Assembly (NCBI GenBank): GCA_963720705.1
Contig: CAVRGJ010000007.1
Span: 372,001 to 436,000 of the forward strand
Source: DASWJZ01 sp963720705
GTDB lineage: Bacteria > Pseudomonadota > Alphaproteobacteria > Rhizobiales > Afifellaceae
DNA length: 64,000 nt
Direction: 5' to 3'
Of the stretch, positions 57,749-64,000 are shown piece after piece; position 1 is the stretch's first letter, and each line of letters opens with the position of its first letter. A program made the position numbers and the translations under genes. The notes beneath the pieces are model-generated. The model worked only from the letters and a program-made list of their open reading frames with translations. It had not been told where the DNA came from and searched no databases.

Positions 57749-60392
57749 TCAGCCGGCGAGCGTGCGGCCGACGATGTCGCCGAGATCGCGCGAGAGCGGT
57801 TCACGGTTCTGCAACGTGCGCAGCGCCTTCTCCGCTTCGCCGCGGCGGGCCGGCTCAAGCATCCGCCACGAACGAAAAGCGGTCGCGATCCGTGCCGCGA
57901 CCGATGGGTTCTGCCCGTCGAGGTCGCCGATACACGCGTGCGATGAAGCGGTAGCCGGCGCCGTCGGGCCGGTTGAAGCCGACCGGATTGAAGGCGGCAA
58001 AGGAGCGCACGAGCGCATAGACGCGGTTCGGATTCTTGAACGAGAAGGCGGGATGCGCCGTCAGCGTCTCGACCGCCTCAAGCGCGGCGTGGCGCGGCGC
58101 CGTCGCCTGCACCGTGAACCATTTGTCGAGCACCAGCGCGTTGTCGCGGTAGTGCTCTTCGAAGCGTCGAAGCGCCTCTGCGGAAGCGTCGAGCCCGAAA
58201 TGCACCAGGAGCCGGAGCGCCGCCAGGCGGTCAGTCAGGTTTTCCGCCGCGCCGTAATGGGCGAGGAGATCGGCGCCCGACATCGCGCCGCCCGCCGCCT
58301 GAAGCGCCCAGGCCGCGTGCGTGAAAGCGCGCCGTCCGGCGCTCTCCGCGTCGGGCGAATAGGCGCTCGGCGGCGCATTGCGGGCGGCTGCCGCGGCCAC
58401 ACCCTCGCCGATCTCGCGCCCGAGGAAGGCCTGCAGCGCCTGCCGCGCCGCGTGGATCGCATCCGGATCGACGTTCTCGCCGATCGCCTGCGCGATGTCG
58501 ATTTCGCTCGGCAGGCTCATCGAGAGGGCGCGGAAGGCTGGATCGAGCTCGTCGTTTCCGGCGAGCCGCCCAAGCTCCTCGGCGAAGCGCGGATCGAATT
58601 CCAGCGGCGCCTTGTTGCGCACCGCTTTTGCTGCCTCCGCCAACATCGCAAGCGCGATCTGCTGCGCGGCTTCCCAGCGATTGAAGGGGTCGGGGTCGCG
58701 CCCGACCAGGAACAGGCGGTCTTGTGCGGAAAGATCCGAATGCACGTGGACGGGCGCGGAGAACTGCCGAAAGAGCGAGGGGATCGGCCGAGCGCGCACG
58801 CCTTCGAAGACGATCTCCTCGCGGCTCTTCTTCAGATGGATGACGCCGTCGACGACGTCGCCGCTCGCTTTGGAATAGCTCAGGTCCTGGCCGTCGGGTC
58901 CGACGAGGCCGAAGGCGACCGGGATGTGCATCGGCAGCTTCGGCAGGCGGTCGGGCGTCTCCGGCAGGTCCTGCTTCAGGTCGAGCGTCAGCCGCTCCTT
59001 GTCGGGCTCGTAGCGATGCGTGACGGTAATCGTCGGCGTGCCCGCCTGGCTGTACCAAAGCGCGAACTGCGTGAGGTCCGTGCCGGTCGCGTCGGCGAAG
59101 CAAGCGAGGAAATCCTCAATCGTCGCCGCCTCGCCGTCGTGGCGTTTGAAATAAAGGTCCATGCCGGCGCGGAAGCCGTCGCGGCCGAGCAGTGTCAGAA
59201 GCATGCGGCAAATCTCGGCGCCCTTCTCGTAGACGGTCGCCGTGTAGAAGTTGTTGATCTCGCGATAGCTCGTCGGCCGAACCGGGTGCGCGAGCGGGCC
59301 GGCGTCCTCGGGGAACTGGTGCTGGCGCAATCCGACGACGTCGCCGATGCGCTCCACGGCACGCGAGCGCACGTCGGAAGAGAATTCCTGGTCGCGGAAG
59401 ACGGTCAGGCCCTCCTTCAGGCAGAGCTGGAACCAGTTCCGGCAGGTGATTCTGTTGCCGGTCCAATTGTGGAAGTATTCGTGCGCGATCACCGCCTCGA
59501 CGTGGGCGTAGTCCTGGTCGGTTCCGGTCTCCTTGTCGACGAGCACGTATTTGTCGTTGAAGACGTTCAGGCCCTTGTTCTCCATCGCCCCCATGTTGAA
59601 GTCGGAGACGGCGACGATGTTGAAGACGTCGAGGTCGTATTCGCAGCCGAAGCGTTCTTCGTCCCAGAGCATCGAGCGTTTCAGCGCGTCCATGGCGTAG
59701 CGGCAGCGCTCTTCCTTGCCGGGCTCGCAATAGATGCCGAGCTTCACGATGCGGCCGGAGCGCGTCTCGAAAGTGTCGTGGATCGAGGCGAGCGCGCCGC
59801 CGACGACGGCGAAGAGATAGCAGGGCTTCGGGAACGGATCGTGCCAGACGGCGAAATGACGGGTCGTCCCTTCTACGTCGCCCGTGTCGATCGGATTGCC
59901 GTTGGAGAGGAGCACCGGCGCGGCACTCTTCTCCGCTTCGATGCGCGTCGTATAGACGGAAAGGACATCGGGGCGATCGTAGAAATAGGTGATGCGGCGG
60001 AAGCCCTCAGCCTCGCATTGGGTGGTGTAGACGCCGTTCGAGAGGTAGAGGCCCATCAATGCGCTGTTCGCCGACGGGTTAAGCTCGGTCACGATCTCAA
60101 GATCGAAAGGGCCGGCCGGCGGCGCGTTGAGCGTCAGTTTCTCGGGGCTTGCCGCGTAGGCGCTTTCGGGAAGGAGCGTTGAGTTGAGCGAGAAGCTCTT
60201 CAGCACCAGGCCGTCGCCGTCGAGGACGAGGGGCGTATGCGCGGGCGTATTTTCGCGGGGGCGGACGGAGAGGCGGGAGACGACGCGGGTCGCTTCCGGC
60301 GCGAGGCGGATGTCGAGATCGACCGCTTCAATCAGATAGTCGGTCGGACGATAGTCTTCGAGCCGAATAAGGGGAGGGGTCTCGGTACGCAT
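57749..60392 (-). CDS. pepN: Aminopeptidase N (M1 metallopeptidase), frameshift near the C-terminus
   Basis: Cytoplasmic zinc aminopeptidase. GAMEN exopeptidase motif (NMGAMENKGLNVF) and the zinc motif HEYFHNWTGN with the downstream Glu in LKEGLTVFRDQEF are intact, and the usual PepN length of ~880 residues is reached only by joining two frames. One extra base near 57938 (minus-strand context GCA-C-GCG) breaks the last ~60 residues. The alternative frame continues ACIGDLDGQNPSVAARIATA through LGDIVGRTLAG, the normal end. The start is ATG 60392 (MRTETPPLIRLEDYRPTDYL) after AAGGAG. A perfect hairpin covers that Shine-Dalgarno. The frameshift may be a sequencing error. Confidence 0.92.
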
Positions 60393-60419
60393 CGGGGCTC
60401 CTTGTTGGGGAGCCCCGAT
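60391..60419 (-). promoter_or_regulatory. Hairpin sequestering the pepN ribosome binding site
   Basis: In the mRNA, ATCGGGGCTCC (60419-60409) pairs with GGAGCCCCGAT (60401-60391): 11 perfect base pairs with a 7-base loop CCAACAA. The GGAG of the Shine-Dalgarno and the A and U of the start codon are inside the stem. Translation should be blocked while it is folded. Confidence 0.65.
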
Positions 60420-60477
60420 AGCATGTTCGGAAGCGGTTGGAACCTCGCTCGCCGTCGGGCGAGTCGTACGCCGCCGC

Positions 60478-60753
60478 TCAAGCGTTCCACCCGTGGCGGA
60501 TGTTGCGCGAAGCGCGGAACTGGAGCTCGCGGCCGGGGTCGCTCGCGAACGGCAGGTTGAGCGCGTCACGCACGTCGCCGCGCGTCAGGCCGAGGTCGGC
60601 GAGCATATGATCGTCGAAATCGGCGAGGGTCGCGACCGCCTTGCGGTTCTTCCACGACTTGTAGGCCTGGCGGAACCAGCCGAGCACCGTCTGCAGGAGG
60701 CCGGCCGGGGTGCCCTCCTGCTGGCTGGCAATGAAAAACGCTGCGTCGCGCAT
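60478..60753 (-). CDS. DUF1127 domain protein
   Basis: A 91-residue protein with the arginine-rich DUF1127 (YjiS-like) domain in the middle: LGWFRQAYKSWKNRKAVATL, followed by ADFDDHMLADLGLTRGDVRD. Such small proteins are common in alphaproteobacteria; roles in RNA binding, phosphate/carbon metabolism and stress have been reported. It is divergent from the LysR gene at 60926 across 172 bases. In Brucella, the LysR regulator VtlR activates DUF1127 genes, so the pairing here is suggestive. Confidence 0.88.
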   Translation of the reverse strand: MRDAAFFIASQQEGTPAGLLQTVLGWFRQAYKSWKNRKAVATLADFDDHMLADLGLTRGDVRDALNLPFASDPGRELQFRASRNIRHGWNA

Positions 60754-60866
60754 GGCAAATCTCCTCTGTGCGCCGGAGATACCGGCGTGGTTTCAAGTCT
60801 CTGCGGAAATCTCGACGGGTGCGCCACCCGTTTCCTGCCGCCTATTTGACGATTTCCTATTGCTCA

Positions 60867-60881
60867 ATCAAACGAATTGAT
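60867..60881. promoter_or_regulatory. LysR-type box between DUF1127 and lysR-like genes
   Basis: ATCAA-ACGAA-TTGAT, a 5+5+5 dyad containing the T-N11-A LysR-binding pattern, in the 172-base divergent region, 45 bases upstream of the LysR ATG. Plausible autoregulation and activation of the DUF1127 gene. Confidence 0.55.
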
Positions 60882-60925
60882 CTTATGTCTATGGTCAGAA
60901 CCGCTGAACGTTTGGGAGCCCGGAA

Positions 60926-61858
60926 ATGAGCGTCGTAGCGCTGAATTCGACGTCGCGACCCACCGAGACGCCGCTTGATTTTCGCGGAGCCGCGGGCCTT
61001 GAGCTGGACCTGCTCAGAACCCTTGTGGCAATCGCCGACACCGGCAGCTTCAACAAGGCGGCGCGCGCCGTGTTTCGCACGCCGTCCGCTGTCTCCATGC
61101 AGATGAAGAAGCTGGAAGAGCAGGTGTCGCGGCCGCTTTTCGCCAAGAATGGCCGCTCGGTGACACTGACACCCGACGGCGACGCGCTGGTCGGCTACGG
61201 GCGGCGCATCCTGAAGCTCGCCGACGAGGCGATGCAGCGTTTCCGCGCCTCGCCGATCCAAGGGACGATCCGACTCGGCGCGCCGGACGACTACGCCGGG
61301 CAGTTCCTCCCGGACATTCTTGCGCGTTTTGCGGCGAGCCATCCCGACGTCGAAGTCGATGTCTCCTGCCAGTCGAGCATGGAGCTCCTGAAGCATCTCG
61401 ACGAAAACGAGATCGACATTGCGCTTGTGAGCTCCGGCCACGGTCAGCTTTCCGGCATGACCGTGCATCGCGAGCCGCTCGTCTGGGCAGGGCTCAAGCA
61501 CGGATGCGCGCACGAGAAGAGCCCGATCCCGCTCGCCGTCTCGCATGTCGGCTGCTGCTGGCGACGGCAGGCGCTGCACGCACTCGACCGCGCGGGGATT
61601 CCCTATCGCCTGGCTTATACGAGCAAGCACTATCTCGGGCAGCTCGCTGCCGTCATGGGCGGGCTCGCGATCGCGCCGCTGCCGCTCTCTTCGGTCAAGG
61701 GCGATCTCAAGATCATCGAGGACGAGGTGGGCCTGCCGCTGATCGGGCACTACGAGATCGAGCTTCGCCGCGCGGCGGCAGCACGCGGCTCGCTCTTCGA
61801 CGCGCTCGAGAACCATATCGTCAACAACTTCCGCGCCTATGAGGTGCGGGCGGCGTAG
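60926..61858 (+). CDS. LysR-family transcriptional regulator
   Basis: A 310-residue regulator. The HTH is at ~30-90: ELDLLRTLVAIADTGSFNKA, ARAVFRTPSAVSMQMKKLEE; the effector-binding domain follows (GTIRLGAPDDYAGQFLPDIL; EVDVSCQSSMELLKHLDENE; GLAIAPLPLSSVKGDLKIIE). The N-terminal motif resembles VtlR/LsrB regulators of Brucella and Sinorhizobium, which activate DUF1127 genes and small RNAs; an orthologue is possible but not shown. It is divergent from a DUF1127 gene, supporting that view. Confidence 0.9.
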   Translation: MSVVALNSTSRPTETPLDFRGAAGLELDLLRTLVAIADTGSFNKAARAVFRTPSAVSMQMKKLEEQVSRPLFAKNGRSVTLTPDGDALVGYGRRILKLADEAMQRFRASPIQGTIRLGAPDDYAGQFLPDILARFAASHPDVEVDVSCQSSMELLKHLDENEIDIALVSSGHGQLSGMTVHREPLVWAGLKHGCAHEKSPIPLAVSHVGCCWRRQALHALDRAGIPYRLAYTSKHYLGQLAAVMGGLAIAPLPLSSVKGDLKIIEDEVGLPLIGHYEIELRRAAAARGSLFDALENHIVNNFRAYEVRAA

Positions 61859-61960
61859 CGCCGCCCCGACTCGCCGCGATTGACGCTGGCATCGGGCCGG
61901 CCGATCAGTCTCGCGTCGATCGGAAATCGACACCCTGAATCGACCCACGGTGCTTCGCAT

Positions 61961-62545
61961 ATGAAGGACGGCAAGCCGCGCATCGTTACGGCGGAGCGCA
62001 TGTTCGACGGCTGGAACAAGCTCGACATCCTCACGGTGGAGGCGCCGGATGCCGATGGCACGCTCCGTCGTCACAGGCGCGAGCTGGTCGATCACGGTAG
62101 TGCCGCGGTCGTGCTCCCGATCGATCGCATCCGCGGCGTCGTCTATCTCGTCAAGCAGTGGCGCACCGGGCTTCTCAACGACGACGATCCATATCTTCTT
62201 GAGGCCTGCGCCGGCCTGATCGATCCGGGCGAGACGCCAGAGGAGACGGCGCGCCGCGAGGCGGAGGAGGAGATCGGGCTCAAGATCGGCGCGCTCCGCA
62301 GCCTCGGCACGATCCTGCCCTCCATAGGCACGCTGACGGAGCGCATGTTTCTCTTCGTCGCCGAGGTTTCCGCCGCCGACCGCACCGAGAACGGTGGCGG
62401 CAACCCGCATGAGGGCGAAGACATCGAGGTGGTGGAGATGCCGCTCGCCGATTTTTTTCAGATGGCGCGCGAAGGCCGGATCGCCGACGCTAAGACGCTC
62501 GTCATCGCGCAGCGGCTGATCATCGAGGATTGCACGAAGGCGTGA
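61961..62545 (+). CDS. NUDIX hydrolase (ADP-ribose pyrophosphatase-like)
   Basis: A 194-residue hydrolase of nucleoside-diphosphate-linked compounds. The Nudix box is GLIDPGETPEETARREAEEE followed by IGL, with all the metal-binding glutamates. Features of the ADP-ribose/GDP-mannose pyrophosphatase subgroup are present: RELVDHGSAAVVLPIDRIRG, YLVKQWRTGLL and SIGTLTERMFLFVAEV. ATG 61961 (MKDGKPRIVTAERMFDG) is preferred over an upstream start that would add 27 unlikely residues. Follows the LysR gene by ~100 bases. Substrate not proven. Confidence 0.92.
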   Translation: MKDGKPRIVTAERMFDGWNKLDILTVEAPDADGTLRRHRRELVDHGSAAVVLPIDRIRGVVYLVKQWRTGLLNDDDPYLLEACAGLIDPGETPEETARREAEEEIGLKIGALRSLGTILPSIGTLTERMFLFVAEVSAADRTENGGGNPHEGEDIEVVEMPLADFFQMAREGRIADAKTLVIAQRLIIEDCTKA

Positions 62546-62689
62546 AGGCGAAGGGCGGCAGCGTTGAGCGGCCGGCCAGAATTTCGCCTGTATCATGGGG
62601 CAATCTCACAATCGATTTCGGGCGCGCTTCTTCGAAAGCGGCGCGTTCCGCTGAGCGGCTGGGCGGGCGTCGATGTTGAGGTGACGATC

Positions 62690-63619
62690 ATGCGCCCGCA
62701 TGTCGCAGTCCTGGCTCTGACCTTAATCGGCGGCACGGCACACGCGGAGGTGCCGAATGTGGTCGTGTCGATCGCGCCGATCGATTCCCTTGTCGCGTCT
62801 GTGATGCTCGGCGTCGGTGAGCCGACGCTGCTTTGGCCCGCCGCGACGTCCGACGACGCTTTGTCGCTGACGGCTTCGGAGCGAGCCACTGTTGCCGCAG
62901 CCGATCTCGTCGTCTGGGTCGGCCCGCCGCTCGAGGCCAATCTTGCGAAGCCGATCAAGGCAGACGGCCTTCCTGACCTGGAGCTCATCGAGGCGCCGGA
63001 AATCAATGCGCGCCTCGACGACGAGCCCCCGAAGGACAAAGGCGCCCACGAGCCGCCGGTCGGCAAGACCGGTGCCGAGAACGCGGCTGCGCATGTGGGC
63101 GCGGACCCGCATTTCTGGCTCGATCCGTTGCGAGCGGAGAAGGTCGTCGAGGCCGTGGCGAAGACGCTTGCGGACATGGACGCTGCGCACGCGCAGCAGT
63201 ACCGGCAGAACGCAGCAAAGACCATCACCGAGCTTGAGGCGCTGGACCTGACGGTCCGCCAGAGACTTGCGCCGGTGGCGGGCCGCCCGTTCGTGGTTCT
63301 CGGCGACGGCTACGCCTACCTCGTGCATCGCTACGGCTTGAACGAGGTCGGCCCGTCACCGTCGGAGCGCGTGGAACGCGCCGATCTCTCCACACTCGAT
63401 TCCTTGCGCCAGGTAATCGCCGAGACCGGCGCCACGTGCGCCTTCGTCGATCACGCGGCAAGCCCGGAGTTGCTGCGGGCGGCTGCGGCCCTACAACCGG
63501 TGCGCGTCGGCGTGCTCGACGAAAGCGGCTACGGCCTCAAGCCGGGCCCCGCGCTCTACAGCGGTCTCCTGGCGAGGGACGCCCAGGCAATTGCGGGGTG
63601 CCTCGCCGCAACCACCTGA
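62690..63619 (+). CDS. ZnuA/TroA-like metal-binding periplasmic protein, atypical ligands
   Basis: A 309-residue exported protein. The start ATG 62690 gives the signal peptide MRPHVAVLALTLIGGTAHA. The fold is ZnuA-like: VVSIAPIDSLVASVMLGVGE, ASERATVAAADLVVWVGPPL, HVGADPHFWLDPLRAEKVVE, VVLGDGYAYLVHRYGLNEVG. In true ZnuA a His precedes the ASER-type helix, the HFWLDP block has a His (here His141), and a third His opens the HDAYxYF block. Here the first is Asp (Asp55/56) and the third is Gly (G204 in GDGY), and the charged His-rich loop is reduced to DEPPKDKGAHEPP. Zinc uptake as in ZnuA is thus doubtful. No znuB/znuC lie nearby. Confidence 0.82.
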   Translation: MRPHVAVLALTLIGGTAHAEVPNVVVSIAPIDSLVASVMLGVGEPTLLWPAATSDDALSLTASERATVAAADLVVWVGPPLEANLAKPIKADGLPDLELIEAPEINARLDDEPPKDKGAHEPPVGKTGAENAAAHVGADPHFWLDPLRAEKVVEAVAKTLADMDAAHAQQYRQNAAKTITELEALDLTVRQRLAPVAGRPFVVLGDGYAYLVHRYGLNEVGPSPSERVERADLSTLDSLRQVIAETGATCAFVDHAASPELLRAAAALQPVRVGVLDESGYGLKPGPALYSGLLARDAQAIAGCLAATT

Positions 63620-63698
63620 AGCGTGAAACCAAACCATGACCGGCCGCGTTCTTGACGCGGGTCGCGCTCTTCGGCGCGTCGATGACATGGAGGTTTTC

Positions 63699-63869
63699 AT
63701 GCTGGGATGGGCCCTGACCTTCCTGGTGATCGCGCTGATCGCGGCGCTCCTCGGCTTTGGTGGCGTAGCCGGCGCGGCCATCGGTATCGCCAAGATCATC
63801 TTCTTCGTTGCGATCATCCTGTTCCTGATTTCGGCGGTCGCCGGCGCCGTGCGCGGGCGTTCCATCTGA
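63699..63869 (+). CDS. DUF1328 small membrane protein (YtjA-like)
   Basis: A 56-residue protein: MLGWALTFLVIALIAALLGF, a short glycine-rich turn (GVAGAAIGIAKI), then a second helix IFFVAIILFLISAVAGAV. Typical of the DUF1328 family of two-helix membrane proteins of unknown function. GGAGG at 63689-63693 with a 5-base spacer decides for ATG 63699 over an ATG at 63687. Confidence 0.9.
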   Translation: MLGWALTFLVIALIAALLGFGGVAGAAIGIAKIIFFVAIILFLISAVAGAVRGRSI

Positions 63870-64000
63870 CGAAATCCCGATCGCGATATTCCGGGCCGTC
63901 GGTCGAAAGGCCGGCGGCCATCGCGTCTCCGCGCATCAGCCGATCGCGGACACTCTAACGCGCGTTCCGGCGGGCACGCTCTTCAGCGCGCGCACGTCTC

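Noticed and set aside
57732..60182. 816-residue plus-strand open frame
   Set aside because: It is antisense to the well-supported pepN gene; long antisense frames are expected in GC-rich coding DNA and its translation is low-complexity Arg/Val/Glu.
60857..62596. 579-residue minus-strand open frame
   Set aside because: Antisense to the LysR and NUDIX genes, both with clear family motifs.
63955..64000. Possible C-terminal end of a minus-strand gene (RRARAEERARRNAR then stop)
   Set aside because: Only about 15 codons lie inside the window and the sequence is low complexity; not enough to support a gene.

Overview
The window is GC-rich, densely coded alphaproteobacterial DNA, most likely from the order Hyphomicrobiales (Rhizobiales). 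The order is inferred from conserved synteny (a feuN-like gene, a feuP/feuQ-type two-component pair, a lipoprotein, cycHJKL/ccmIEFH, degP, a second two-component pair, glnE), from CTTGAC-N17-CTATAT-type promoters, from alpha-r8/mmgR-like small RNAs, and from two intergenic repeat families typical of this order. I cannot assign a genus. No tRNA, rRNA or CRISPR array was seen.

Layout. 1-1039 is the start of a class A penicillin-binding protein that runs off the left edge. 1202-5487 is a foreign-looking module: a ribbon-helix-helix regulator, Vsr and a C5 cytosine methyltransferase on the minus strand, divergent from a 790-residue helicase-like ATPase, with a tandem palindromic operator between them. 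5682-15680 holds ordinary accessory and housekeeping genes: a YcgN-like protein, a D,D-carboxypeptidase, an MFS permease, two paralogous ArsR-type regulators, a LysE exporter, a cupin, FeSOD, an orphan EctB and two small hypotheticals.

15898-39959 is a gene transfer agent (GTA)-type or prophage-derived structural cluster in the order known from Rhodobacter capsulatus GTA: small and large terminase, portal, g3.5-like protein, protease, capsid, connector proteins, tail tube, chaperones, short tape measure, DUF2460, DUF2163, NlpC/P60 and the long g15-type tail protein. A DUF2793 fibre-like protein follows, then what looks like a full lysis cassette (endolysin, holin-like protein, overlapping i-spanin/o-spanin pair). 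Non-GTA cargo interrupts the cluster at three gene boundaries: a DMT permease, a racemase-family gene and three mmgR-like sRNAs; a nucleotidyltransferase-fold gene and a RibD/DHFR-like gene; and a methyltransferase. Repeats occur at many other boundaries. The g8-like and g15-like genes carry single-base frameshifts.

40090-54157 is envelope signalling, cytochrome c maturation, periplasmic proteolysis and nitrogen-regulation core genome. 54224-63869 has an ArsR-SRPBCC pair, a large PAS histidine kinase, aminopeptidase N (with a frameshift and a hairpin over its ribosome binding site), a DUF1127 protein divergent from a LysR regulator, a NUDIX hydrolase, a ZnuA-like binding protein lacking two expected histidines, and a DUF1328 membrane protein. 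Seven apparent one-base indels were found. Five are in the GTA-like cluster and two in other genes (feuN-like, pepN), so assembly error and real decay both have to be considered.
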